DNA from: Setoptus koraiensis
Taxonomy: Eukaryota; Arthropoda
Assembly: GCA_048013815.1 (NCBI GenBank)
Contig: CM106586.1
Location: 7,998,001-8,062,000, forward strand
Direction of reading: 5' to 3'
Length of the DNA stretch: 64,000 nucleotides
Made by a program: the position numbers and the translations under genes. The notes beneath the pieces were generated by a model. That model was not told where the DNA came from and did not search any database. It saw only the letters and a list, made by a program, of their open reading frames with translations. Shown here in pieces: positions 43,906 through 55,177 of the stretch (the stretch's first letter is position 1; each line of letters opens with the position of its first letter).

Positions 43906-45831
43906 TCAAACGAAAGAATTTGTTGGCTTGCAAATATCATTGATATTGTACACTTCTAAAACAATTCCAATTCCTTTGAGGAAGGCATGGCGCAACATTA
44001 GCTTACTTCTTGGCTTTACATATTCGGGGCGTTTCATAAATCTAAATAGGACACAGTAGAGGGAAGTTTCATTCAGTCCTAATGAGTTCTCTTCATTTGC
44101 GGAAACTATACTACACGTTTGCTTCACGTTCCCCACATAGATAGATACTTGGCAACCGATACCTATCTTTTGATTGTGATTCCCTATCAATCTAATCTGC
44201 GCTTTGAAATATAAGCATACAGGGAAATTGTTCACCCAATCAGGTTCTAATTCTCGAAGTACCATACCTTTGCGGGCTTGCAAGTTATTGTGAGAGTCCG
44301 ATTTAATGGCTAGAGTGCAACATTGGCCTGCACGAACAGTCGCACATGGCACTTTGTGCCGCTGTAACGAAACAATATACACCTGTTCAAACGATCCCCT
44401 GTTATCGGGTCCAAGTAACATTTTATCTCCCTCTCTAACAACCCCATTAACTAAAAGTCCGCTAACCACCACACCTGTACCTGGCACTAAAAAAGTTTCG
44501 TCTATTTGCAATTCGGAGGGTAGATTCAACGCTAATTCCAGATCAGTCGAGTTCAATGATGGGGCTAGTCGATTGAAGAATTCGTATAATAGATTTATTC
44601 CTGCTCCTGTGACACACGAGGTGAAAAATATGGGTCTAATATTTTCGTTCCTCAGCCTAGATGACACACAACCAGCATCACCAACATCAAGCACCTTCTT
44701 GATTTCGGAAGATGGGGAGCACTTCATCAGTATCCTAATTAGTGCCTCACAACACTGGTTTTGTTCTTCGTTGGAGGCTAGATCTATTTTGTTTATCACA
44801 ATCACCAATGCTTGACCGATACCAAGTGCCAAAGAAATAAGCTCTTCTGTGACTAGAGATATTTGTGAAACTGCGCTAACTACTAAAAGAACAATGTCGG
44901 GTGAGTTGCTACCGAGCCCAAACAATGTAGTCCTCAGGTAACGTTGGTGTCCGGCAAGATCTATTAATGTAATGATCTTGTCCGCTGATTCAATGATCTC
45001 CTCAGCCGTAAGGCATTGATTGTAAGTGATTGCCTGCCCGCCACTATCAAAGCCAAGAATTTCCTGGCTTATGCTGGACGTATGTCCTGATTTGATTTCG
45101 TGTCTGTGCCTAAACAGATTCAACCTTGCGCTCCCTCTACCATTATCGTATTCACTATGGCTCAATACACCCAATAGTGACGATTTTCCACTATCGGTGG
45201 GACCTAGCACAGCAGCTCTCAGTTCGTTGGGTATATCGTGAGTCTTTTTGCGAACCAGAACCTCTAACACTTTCCTGTTGTTTGTTGAGGATGATTTGTG
45301 ATTAGTAATTGAATTGTGCCTGCTATTTGTTGCTGTTCTGATGTTACTATTCTGCGAGATACCCGTCGATCTAGGTTGATTGTTTTTGTTGTTATTTGCC
45401 GAATTCTCCTTATAGAGTCTTTGTCTTTCGAGATTTCTCGCCTTTGGGCAAAGATGTTCCTTATTGTCTTCGACATTACGTTCCCTCACAATGGTGACAG
45501 TGGCACCAATTTTCTCTGCCATGCACTCTAGCGTTTCCATGGACGATTTCACCTCATCTGGTGTGAGTCCCACCAGATTGCCATCATCTTGCACCCCAAT
45601 AACAACTATTGCCTCTCCTTGGCCCTCCCTGATTCTCCATTTCAATTGTGACACTAGACGCTCTATTCTAGCCGGAGACGGGTCTATAAGCCTGAGTTTG
45701 TATTCAACATTTCCTATTTCATTCTCTGGTTCCAATTTGTTTTGATCTAAATTATCTATAAATCTTCTAGTTCCGTTGTGCAATCCAAAAGGGACGCACA
45801 AATTTTCGTCATTACTCGAAAATAGACTCAT
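43906..45831 (-). CDS. GTPBP1/GTPBP2-type translational GTPase
   Basis: A single exon encodes 641 residues. The GTPase signatures are the P-loop GPTDSGKSS (210-218), the family-specific stretch GVLSHSEYDNGRGSARLNLFRHRHEIKSGHTSS (221-253), DLAGH (291-295) and NKID (347-350). An EF-Tu-like beta-barrel follows (QIDETFLVPGTGVVVSGLLVNGVVREGDKMLLGPD...VRAGQCCTLAIK) and then a C-terminal barrel (RFMKRPEYVKPRSKLMLRHAFLKGIGIVLEV). GTPBP1 and GTPBP2 are elongation-factor-like proteins tied to ribosome stalling and mRNA turnover in the cytosol. The segment at 135-190 is Asn/Ser-rich and disordered. The P-loop reads GPTDSGKSS where vertebrate GTPBP1 has GNVDAGKST. I cannot choose between GTPBP1 and GTPBP2 orthology. 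The lack of introns is notable for this family. Confidence 0.93.
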   Translation of the reverse strand: MSLFSSNDENLCVPFGLHNGTRRFIDNLDQNKLEPENEIGNVEYKLRLIDPSPARIERLVSQLKWRIREGQGEAIVVIGVQDDGNLVGLTPDEVKSSMETLECMAEKIGATVTIVRERNVEDNKEHLCPKARNLERQRLYKENSANNNKNNQPRSTGISQNSNIRTATNSRHNSITNHKSSSTNNRKVLEVLVRKKTHDIPNELRAAVLGPTDSGKSSLLGVLSHSEYDNGRGSARLNLFRHRHEIKSGHTSSISQEILGFDSGGQAITYNQCLTAEEIIESADKIITLIDLAGHQRYLRTTLFGLGSNSPDIVLLVVSAVSQISLVTEELISLALGIGQALVIVINKIDLASNEEQNQCCEALIRILMKCSPSSEIKKVLDVGDAGCVSSRLRNENIRPIFFTSCVTGAGINLLYEFFNRLAPSLNSTDLELALNLPSELQIDETFLVPGTGVVVSGLLVNGVVREGDKMLLGPDNRGSFEQVYIVSLQRHKVPCATVRAGQCCTLAIKSDSHNNLQARKGMVLRELEPDWVNNFPVCLYFKAQIRLIGNHNQKIGIGCQVSIYVGNVKQTCSIVSANEENSLGLNETSLYCVLFRFMKRPEYVKPRSKLMLRHAFLKGIGIVLEVYNINDICKPTNSFV

Positions 45832-46792
45832 AGTCCTGGTGAGATGGAGTGATGAGTCTTTGTAGTGTCAATGTCTAGTTTAGTATTGGTCAGTTTAGTG
45901 TCATCAGACCGTGAATTGTTCGTTTTGTTGTTGCTGTCGTTGTGCTATAATGGTCTTTAATTTTATACGACTGATTAGCTGATAATAGAAGGTGGCCTCA
46001 AATTCACTACCGATATATTATTATAGTTATTTATATCATACAATCCTTCCGAAGATACGATTTGGTTGTTCGGATTATATTATTAGTGTGTGTCCTGAAG
46101 CTGTTATTGTAGCTGATGTTGTTGTTGTTGGTGTTTAAGTCATTACAACTATGGATGCTGTTATCGTCAAATGAATTCCTATCAAGATGGTGGTGGCACA
46201 TTTGTGAATATTGAATCATCACACACAGGTTATTACCCTTTTGCTATCAATAACAATAGTGATGATATGTTTGTTGTAAAACTGTTCAGTCTTTGTGCGG
46301 TCGTCATATGGATACCATCAATTGCATGTTTATTTTGTAGTGTCCAAAAATAGATTCGTCATCATCTAATTACGCTAATTGATGTCAGTGTCGCCTGTAT
46401 ATGTTGCTTTTGAGTTTAAATTTTGCAATTTTTTCTATCCTTGCCCGTCTCATGCAATCAGATACATGATACAGTGTCCAATCTCCTATTGGTGGCGGTA
46501 GTGGTGGTGATCAAATGTATATGTGGTGTTAATTTATATAAGTGCAATGACGCAGCATGAGTAGCTGTAACTGTATACGATATGTGTATCTAGCAGTTGA
46601 ATAGAATCACTGTCAAGTGTAACTGCATATCTAGGTACAGTTTTTTTTAATAATATGATAAATAATAATAACAATAATTATAATTATAGTATAGATAATA
46701 ATATAGAAATAAAGACGGAATATACAAAATATCCGCATTACTCCGTGCAGTAAGATTTGTCAGCCAAATGCATTAGGTGCTTGTGAGTGTGT

Positions 46793-46981
46793 GTACAGGG
46801 TGTACCAAAATGAGTGTTGCAACTTTTGCGAAGAATTCAGTATAAGTATGTGGACACACTTTATACACACACAGAGAAAATAATCTATGCGCATTATTAT
46901 TGAAAAAACATACATAGTCAAAAGTATTGTAAGGACAGAGCGAACACAGTGGCGTCCAATTGTTTTTGGGACAGTGTGTAC
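46793..46981. mobile_element. Possible small inverted-repeat element (MITE-like)
   Basis: GTACAGGGTGTACCAAAA at the left end resembles the reverse complement of TTTTGGGACAGTGTGTAC at the right end (14 of 18 positions). At about 190 bases with no coding content this would suit a non-autonomous DNA transposon, but no clean target duplication is visible. Confidence 0.25.
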
Positions 46982-49718
46982 AGTCGTTGAGTTGTTTATC
47001 ATTCGCGCGCCCTGTCAGTTGTTTCTGTCGCAATTGACACAAGTGTTAACGCGACACGGATTCAGACGACACGGATCACATAATAAAATCTAGATATACA
47101 CACACTACCGGTAGATCACAGAACAATACACTTACGTAATTTGTCGTCGTGTTTCCGACACACAATCACTGTTGGCATATGTTGTTAATAACAACTTGTC
47201 GTACACGTTTACACGATCGACAACAATGTGTGCAAATGCAACAAAAGTAAAGAGAGTGAGAGATACTGTTTTTACGGTCACATTACCAAGGTTGTTGCAT
47301 AATCAGTTGTTGCATTGTTGTCGTGATTGTCGTTGCTGTGGTTGTTGTTGTTGGCGTTGTCAATGTCGGCGTCGGCGTATCGACAGCCACACCGATAAAG
47401 AGAGAGGGCAACTACTGGTGGCGTACGAACGATATTGGCGAGCTATTGTGAGACGAAAACAATTAACAACAGCAAACAGCAACAGCTTGATTTATTGCAA
47501 GCAAAAACCATTATCGTTATTACGAGCGACCAATCGCCAATATTGGCTCATTGGCTGTTTGTGGCGCTGAGTGTCGATATCAATCGACTGACACCGAACA
47601 CCGACGATAACAATAAACGGCCCTGTGCTATATGGCCCTGTGTAGCACTGGTATAAAGTACACAGGCTACAGGTGAGCTTGGTATCCCTGGTTGGTCGGT
47701 CGGTCGGCCGGCCGGCCGGCCCGTGTTTACAAATTGCCAAAACTTATCATCATTGGCACTTGTCAGTGTGCGGCCAGTGTGGCCCATGGCCAGTTTGCTC
47801 GGCCGCCACAACCGGCTACACATTTGTTGGCCATATCTGTTGGCGAGACACTGCTGGTCTGCGTTGACTGACCATAACTAATTCCAGTGGCAATGCCGCC
47901 AAGGCTAGCTCCAAGTTGATCTAGCACTGGCGTTGGATATGCTATTGAATGAATTATTATTATTTTTTCAAATTATATATCCGAGCGAGCGAGCGGGCGA
48001 ATTGCGAATTGCGAATCGTAATATCGACAGCGCACAAACACAAGAGAGCCATTGGCAAGCCGGCGCCACTTGTTGTCTGGCTAATGGAAGTGGTGATCAG
48101 CCGAGAAAAGGTCCGTCTAGACTCTACTAGTAGTAGGTAGTGTGCACTGCAAAGGTTCAGCTTGAATTTATTTGAATAGATTCATCTCTTGCAATGCGTC
48201 TGGCGGGTAACTCACCTGTGCGCTAATGCCTGCATGTGTCTAGGTTGGCTGGCTGTGTGCTGTTGTGTTGACTGGCAGATTTATGTAATAATATCAATAA
48301 TCGGGCACCATGTCGATAAGTGAACTCGCTGCTCAAAATGATAATTGACCAACCGACAACAGCAACAACAGCAGCAGCTCGGCTACAGCAAGCGGCACTC
48401 GCTGTTTGTGCCATTGGCAGCGATACCCACTGGCCGATACTGGCCAATACAAACTCGTCCGTCATCCCGACAAAGAGATGGCACGGACGAGATGGGGGTT
48501 CAGCGTAAGTTAATAAACATTGAGATCCGGCCATCATGATTGCATGATTCACACTGACGCCGAGAGAATCAAATCGATGGCTCGCCCGATGGCCACTCTG
48601 CGGCTCGGCCGTGCACATCAGCCGTATCAGCCACATCGGCCACATCGATCTATTGACCAAAATGCATTGACTGCGACAGGGCACGGGGTTACGAATGGCT
48701 GCAGTTGCATCATCATCGACCATCAATAGTGTTGCTGGGATGCAGTCACCGAGAAGGCGGTTGAGGTCAGATGGCAACAAGTGCGTCATCGTCGCATTGT
48801 TGCGGGCACCAGCCAGTGAAACCGAGCCGCCGGCCGAAATGATTTGCATTGTTGATCTGCCAGATATCGGCCGGCGATTGGCCCGAGACTGGCCGCTCGA
48901 ATCAGGAGAAATCGGGAGAAATCGAGAGAAACCGGGAGAAAGGCAAGTCGAGCTGCGAACGGGCCGCTCGGAGGCGGACAGCGCGAGAGCCTGAGTAATG
49001 GGCACTTGTTGCGAGGGTGATCAATTAATGGCGAAAATCATGAATTATAATTAATTGATTAGAGGCAGCTCCATTTATGAGCTGCTGCTGTTGCTGCTGC
49101 TACAGTTGCGACTGGCAAGCCATCAGTTATCATGTTGGCAGTTATCGGGATAGTGCGCTTCGAGTGTCACATTCGGCCGATTGGCGTCATGCGAAGGTGT
49201 GACTGTGCTCATATTATTGCGATATTATTGCCATAATATTATCGAGCTGCATAAAGAAGTGTTTGTTTCGTCGGCCGCAGTGGGCAAATGGGCAAGTGGG
49301 CAAGCGGCAGCACGCCAGTCGGGCCAGTTAAGCCGCTAGTTATGGCAGCTTCATTTAGTTATTATGGTCACTTTCATCTATCATTGTTGACTGTCGGACA
49401 AATTGTTTATTACTATCCCATTTGTGGCGCAAGAGCCGTGCTTGTTTGCACGGTTTCCCTGGCAATTTACGACCAGTCGAGCAACTGTTTGCTGTTGGAT
49501 GAAGTTTGCCGTCCACTGTTTGCCGTCCACTGTCTACGCAGACAAACATCACACAGGTGAACGGATTCACCTGTGCCCACCTATGCCACACTGCTATACG
49601 ATGCTATAAGATGCTGGCTGCAGTTGGCGGCCTCACAGTCGAGTTGAGAAGCGAGCTGAGAAGCGGCGCCAGCCAACGCACCGACGGCCACTGGATATGG
49701 ACATGATTATATCACGGC

Positions 49719-49806
49719 ACGGATATAGCGTGGATCTGGTGTGGATATGGCGTGGATATGGCGTGGATGTGGCGTGGATATGGCGTGGATATGGCGTGGA
49801 TATAGG
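49719..49806 (+). repeat. 11-base minisatellite
   Basis: Eight tandem copies of GTGGATATGGC with few changes. Confidence 0.93.
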
Positions 49807-51774
49807 AGCGCGCGAATGATGGATCACTTGTTGATTATGGTGGCTTTAGTGGTGCCAATGGTGCCGATGTAGCGATAAAATGATAAAATGAAATAAAATA
49901 AACCGGGGTGGGGGCGTCGTTGCGTCGACGAGCCGAGTGTATCGACGAGACGCAGCATGCGCCTCTAGTCGGTTACTGTGCCGCGACGCCCGCCGGATGC
50001 CGCGCCATCCCCCTACGACGATCCGCGGGCACCGATCGGGCCAGTCACACATAGTTATATGCAGTCATATACAGTTACAGTTGGCTTGCCGGGCGGCGCC
50101 GGCGATCGGCCCAACGCGAATCTGCGGACGCCTCGAGACTGTCGGGTCGACAGCATCGGCGGCCTCCGGTGCATGCTCAGACTGCAAATAATATGAGTGC
50201 CAATAATATTTATGAATTGCCCGTTGCAGTTGCGCAACCCGAGCTCTCACAGTTGCAACGGCCTGTAACTGTAGCAGTTACAGGTGAGCGCGGCAGTTAC
50301 CGTTGCGGGCACAGGTACGCCGGCCACAGGTGAGCCGGGTCAGTGTGAGTGGATATGAATATGAATCAGTTGCTGCAAGCTGCACGAAACTTGTTGTTTG
50401 GCGCGCCAGCTGCCGCATCGGCCTGCCCGGTCTAGATAGTATTGATTTATCCGTCGCCGCTTAGTCGCTTATTGACCCATTTCTGGCCATTGAGCTCGGC
50501 GGCTTCGGTTGCTTCGGCGGCTTCGGTTGCTTCGGCGGCTCGGCGGCTCCGGAGATTCGCAGATTCGCAGATTCGGCGCTTCGGAGAGCCGCCAGTTCGC
50601 GCAGTCTTCGCAGATTCGCAGACTCGCAGCCGATGGCCGAGCGCTGGCGGATAATGGCCGCCCGGCCAAGCGTCTGGCCAGGCCACTCGGCCGCCGCCGC
50701 CGCTCTCATCGTGGCGGCTGCTTATCGACACGACAACCAACTAATGGCCGGCCATGCGAGCGAGCAGCCGATTGCGGCGCCGAGCTGGACACTGCAGCGC
50801 CGAGCTGGATATTCAATGGTCGGGGAGCCTCGGGCTGCAAGCTCATATTGCGTGCCTGGCGAGTTGTTGCCGGCGCTGCGACCGAACGTTGCCATCGGAC
50901 GGCGTTCAGCGCTCGGCCGGCCGACCGGCCAGCGAAATCAAATAAACAGAACACAGGACAACATAGATCGGCGATTAGCGCTAATTTAACGACGAGCGTC
51001 GCAACAACAACAGCTCGCCATTTACAACCGTTTACCATTTATCCCTTACCATTTCGCCGTTTCGCCATTTTACCTTTTCAGCGTGGCGCCATCGCTGTTG
51101 GCGCTGCTGTTGTTGTTGTCCGCTGTTGTTGTCCACTGGCTACCTGGTCGTTGCGTAACCCGGCCGAGACGCAACGCCTAGACATTATGTAACAATGTGC
51201 GCTGTGCGTAACATGACTCGGCGTGTCATGCAACGGACAGTGTCGTGTAGTGTGTGTGTTCCTCGTTGGCCATTCACGCCACCATTGCGCAACCATTGGC
51301 GCCACACAGGTGATGCCGGCTCAGGTGATGCAGGCAACACAGGTGAGACTGTGCCGGCTGATGCGCGATCGCCTGACCGACGAGGGCCGCGCTCGGCCAA
51401 TCTCATTAGGCTAACATTACACTTGTTGTCGGCTCGCCATGGGCCTGTTGTGATTTGCGGCCAATGAGCTCGGTGTGATTCGCAGCCAATGAGCCCGTTG
51501 TGAACGGGCCGGCGTTCGGCTCCGCTCGGCCAAACACCGAACGAGCGCGGCAAACATCGGCGCAACCCCATTCAAGGCATGCGACCGGCAAGCGGCCCGG
51601 TGCCGTATGGCCGCCGTGACGTGATGACATAATTGACTTTGTTTACACACACACACACTCACTCACTCACCGCGATTATTGTGTAATTATTTTAATTAAG
51701 TTTAATGGTTCGCATTTGGCATTTAATCGGACCTGAGTGACATGCTGTCGCCGTGTTGATGCTGTCGGGCATGC

Positions 51775-51898
51775 CAACGCTCTCTAATGCCGAGAGTCTC
51801 GAATGCCGACGCTCTCGAATGCCGAGAGTCTCGAATGCTGAGAGTCGCGAATGCCGAGAGTCGCGAATGCTGAGAGTCGCGAATGCTGAGAGTATCGG
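51775..51898 (+). repeat. 16-base minisatellite
   Basis: About eight tandem copies of CGAGAGTCTCGAATGC and close variants. The unit includes a short palindrome (GAGAGTCTC-like), so the array could fold. Confidence 0.92.
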
Positions 51899-52352
51899 TG
51901 CGCCCAACGTGGGCTCAGTGTGTGTATGTTGTGGAGATCGCATTACATTATTGTTTATTATTATTAGTATTATTACATTAGTATTAATAGATATCACATT
52001 TAATCGCGCCATTGACCAAACTCTATCGTGCCAGCTCGACGGCCAAAGTGGCCGCTGGCCAGCGGCCACTGCACAACCACTAGCTTGCAACGGTTTATTT
52101 GCTTGCGCACTCCAAATAAATTATTGTGTGTCGTTGTTGTGCTGCCGTTGTCGTGTCATTGTTGCTGTTGCTGTTGTTGCGTTTATGCTGCAGTGACCAT
52201 GATTAGCCGATTACTGGCTCACTTGCAGCAGGTGAGTTACAGGTGAGCCGCTAGTCACAGGTGAGCTGTTAGTTACAGGTGAGGCGCACAGGTGAGCGTA
52301 TGAGCGCGGTCGGGATAATGCAACCGATAAGTTGCAAACCGATACCTGGGTC

Positions 52353-52383
<31 letters not shown>

Positions 52384-52515
52384 TCGTTGCTGTTGTTGTT
52401 GTTGCCGCTGCTGTTGCTGTTGCCGTGCGTTGGCATTGGCAGCGGCACGCAACACGGCAGCGCCAAGCCAGTCAAAGTATTATGAGTGTAATTTATAAAT
52501 AAACACGCCGGGCGC

Positions 52516-53880
52516 TCAGCGCTTGTTGAAGCGTGATATAAGATCCTTAACCGAGGACGCGGCTCGCCTCGCCGGCTGCCTGTTGCCGGCGCTCTCGGCG
52601 CTCTTGCCGGCCCGGTCGGTGCTGTGGTTGCCGTTGTCGCCGTTGTTGTTGCCGTTGTTGTTGCCGGTCGCTGGCTGGTCGCCGGATCCAAATTGCATCT
52701 TGGTGAGCATGGCATTAATGGCGTCGTCGCCGTCGCCGTTTACATTATCCGCGACCGCTGATCTTATCGCCGGACCTTTCGCCAAACTGACATTGAGATT
52801 AGCGCCGAGATTATCATGCAGCGAGCAATAATTCATTTCAATGCTCGATTGTTGTTGTTGTTGTTGGTGCGCCGGCCAATCTGCGCCGGACTGGCCCTTA
52901 TCGGACTGGGCCTGATCGGCCGCCGGGCCATTAGTGGCGGCCACTTGCTGCTGGCCGCTATGACAAATCGCGCCGCTTGCCACAGAGTGATCGTTATTGC
53001 CAATCGGCAATAAATTACGGCCTCCTCCTATATCGGTTGTGTCGCTGTCTTGTTTGCCAAAGCTATTGCGTAATAACGATTGCGATAACAATGATGATGA
53101 TGGCTCGCCATTAGCCGCTTGTTGCGTGCCATACTGCACTGTCGCTGTTGTTTGCTGTTGGCCGCTCGTCGCGCACTCGATAATACTCTGCTGCTGCTGA
53201 TCATCGTGGCCGTAATTGCAATGATTATTACGATCGTGATTGCGCAATCCGTCGCCGCTGCCGCCGCCGCTGCAGCCACCAGCAACAGGTGACTGACGAA
53301 CGGACGATGGCACTTGGTGGTTGCTGTTGCTGTCGTTGTTGTGATGGCGCGCCAAACACGAATCACCATCTACACCTGTCGCTATTAGTTGTTGTTGCTG
53401 TTGTTGTTGCTGCTGTTGTTGCTGCTGTTGTTGCTGCTGTTGCCGGTCGTTGATGTTGTGATCGTGACCCACGGGGCGGTTGTGGTCCGACTGAGTGCCT
53501 GCTGCCGGTGGCGCCCGGCCCGAGGCTTCGGGACCGAAAGAGTTGCCACTTTTCAATAACAGCGACTCTTTGTTTGTTTCCTCTTCATTTGCATCGCGCT
53601 GCTGCTGCTGCAAACTCTGGCCCGCGATGCTAGTTCTGGGCTTCGGTTGAACCGCCGCCGCCGCCGCCGTCGCCGCTGCAACCGGCGGACTTTGTTTGCT
53701 CGCTGGCACTTTCGATAGTCGATCGGCCCGACTGGCCGGCGTTGCCGTTGATGGTGCCGCTGTCGATGTCGGAGTCGCCGATGTCGGTGTTGCCGTTGTG
53801 TGACAATCGGCAATATCGGCGATTGTCGCAAATGCGCCACTCTCGCCAATGGTTGTTCCTGTTTTATCGCTCATAGACAC
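52516..53880 (-). CDS. Low-complexity Gln/Asn/Ser-rich coding exon, possibly last exon of the Ig-domain gene
   Basis: Open from 53880 down to a stop at 52516-52518, about 454 codons; the first ATG is at 53874 (MSDKTGTTIGESG). The protein is rich in Ala, Thr, Gln, Asn and Gly, with an 18-Gln tract, and ends in a charged helix-like tail SSVKDLISRFNKR. No known domain. A plausible acceptor (CTTCTATGATTAG) ends at 53881, and the frame after it is phase 0, the same phase as the donor of the Ig-domain exon at 61049. The exon could therefore be the 3' end of that gene, or a separate gene starting at 53874. The mixed, non-repetitive segments (SLLSQSLLRNSFGKQ, SIEMNYCSLHDNLGANLNVSLAKGPAI) and the distinctive C-terminus argue that it is coding rather than repeat noise. 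Confidence 0.55.
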   Translation of the reverse strand: MSMSDKTGTTIGESGAFATIADIADCHTTATPTSATPTSTAAPSTATPASRADRLSKVPASKQSPPVAAATAAAAAVQPKPRTSIAGQSLQQQQRDANEEETNKESLLLKSGNSFGPEASGRAPPAAGTQSDHNRPVGHDHNINDRQQQQQQQQQQQQQQQQQQLIATGVDGDSCLARHHNNDSNSNHQVPSSVRQSPVAGGCSGGGSGDGLRNHDRNNHCNYGHDDQQQQSIIECATSGQQQTTATVQYGTQQAANGEPSSSLLSQSLLRNSFGKQDSDTTDIGGGRNLLPIGNNDHSVASGAICHSGQQQVAATNGPAADQAQSDKGQSGADWPAHQQQQQQSSIEMNYCSLHDNLGANLNVSLAKGPAIRSAVADNVNGDGDDAINAMLTKMQFGSGDQPATGNNNGNNNGDNGNHSTDRAGKSAESAGNRQPARRAASSVKDLISRFNKR

Positions 53881-54626
53881 CTAATCATAGAAGCGAGGGG
53901 CACACAACATGGATAAAATGAACAAGAAGAGGATAAAATTAATTACGACATAAAACTATTTCATCATTAAGCGTTATTCGGTTACTAATAAAGTTGGCCG
54001 CATAAGATCTACAGCTCAGCTACTATTTGGGTGCAGGACTTTTGCGCAAATTGGCTCGCAAAATCTTCCAAGATTCTATGCGTCGCTGATCCGACGAAGC
54101 ATAAATGACAATTGTGGCACTGGCGGGCGATTGTCTCAGTGCCTACACTTAGTCTGGCTACGACCAGCTCACAAGTCAGTTAGTCGGAATACTCTGGTGA
54201 ACTCGAGTGAATTCGAATTGACTGCCAGCCGGGGCGATAAACGAATTTCGAGTCACAAATTAATGAGTCACAAATAAATGAGTCTAGACACATTTTTGAC
54301 TTGGTTCATTTTGATCAAATTGCGTTTGTGTCCGATTGATTGAATCGCCACAAACTTGTCTCACTCGATGGATGCGCCACTATTGAGCGGACAAATTTGC
54401 AAGTGACGATGTTGCCATTGTGACATTCGCCAATTGGAGCGCCATCAGGCAACAGCGAGCGCCGTTGGCTCCAACAGTGAGTAGGACAATAGTGAATTTC
54501 AATTATAATCGGCATAATCGCTGTAGATAGATCACCTGTAATCGAGCTAGACAGAATCACTGTTAACAGCGGCCAGAATAGCCAGCTTAGAGTGGGCAGC
54601 GAGCAAGCAGCAACAACGGCAACAGG
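53881..54626. other. Spacer
   Basis: No coding signal. It holds the possible acceptor for the minus-strand exon at 53881 and the 5' flank of the small + strand gene (leader CAACAACGGCAACAGG before its ATG). Confidence 0.5.
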
Positions 54627-55177
54627 ATGAAAGTAACTCGTATCACAGCGATGGTGCTCGTACTACATCACATGGCTATCGCAACCGAATCTCAGCAGTT
54701 TCTCGCGAGCCTCATGATTTCGGCCGCTCTAATGGGTACGTAACAACAATAATCTCATTTGCATACGACCGCGATTAATCAGTTTAGCTAACTCAATCAA
54801 TTAATTAATATTAATTCAATTGAATCGCTGCCGTGCGCCAACCAAAAACCAACCAAAACAACCAACCAATATCAACGGTAACAGTGGCATTCTCACGTAC
54901 CAAAGTCAACAACAAGACAGTGATCGTCGACGCGGGCCTCAACAGTCAGCCCCACTACTACCCGATATCTTACTACCCCAACCAGTATCAGTATCAGCAG
55001 CAGCAGCAGCAGTACCAATTGCAGCGGCACCAGCAGCTACAGCCAACCTTCTACCAAGTGCCCTACCAAATGCCCTACCAGACGCCCTACCAAATGCCCT
55101 ACCAGACGCCCTACCAAGTGCCCTACCAAGCGCACTATTCTCAGCAGCACAGTTCCTCTGACGGCCCTCACGTGTAA
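54627..55177 (+). CDS. Small secreted protein with PYQ(M/T/V) repeats
   Basis: Exon 54627-54735 (MKVTRITAMVLVLHHMAIAT..., a signal-peptide-like N-terminus) joins across a 149-base GTACGT...CAG intron to exon 54885-55177, keeping frame, for 133 residues. The mature part begins AFSRTKVNNKTVIVDAGLNSQPHYYPISYYPNQYQYQQQ, then carries seven near-perfect five-residue units PYQMPYQTPYQ... and ends SSDGPHV. Pro-Tyr-Gln repeats of this kind occur in cuticle, silk and cement-type structural proteins and could support tyrosine cross-linking. A consensus GTAAGT overlaps the stop (donor at 55174), so the gene may instead splice on to a further exon that I could not find. It lies on the opposite strand between two minus-strand exons, perhaps inside their intron. 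Confidence 0.65.

Larger units (their letters stand above)
45832..52515. other. Long non-coding, repeat-rich stretch
   Basis: 6.7 kb without a gene I can support. It is AT-rich up to about 47.1 kb, then GC-rich with CAA/GTT runs. Contents include a possible small inverted-repeat element at 46793-46981, a GGCCGGCC run at 47698-47722, an 11-base minisatellite at 49719-49806, GCTTCGGCGG-type repeats near 50500-50600 and a 16-base minisatellite at 51775-51898. Several long overlapping open frames (for example minus strand 48223-49005 and + strand 50509-51192) have no domain and look like chance frames in GC-rich repeats. Confidence 0.55.

Noticed and set aside
48223-49005. 260-codon minus-strand frame with hydrophobic parts
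   Set aside because: No recognisable fold; several competing frames on the other strand; GC-rich DNA with few stops.
50509-51192. 227-codon + strand frame
   Set aside because: Begins in GCTTCGG repeats, Arg/Ala-rich in every register, with no domain.
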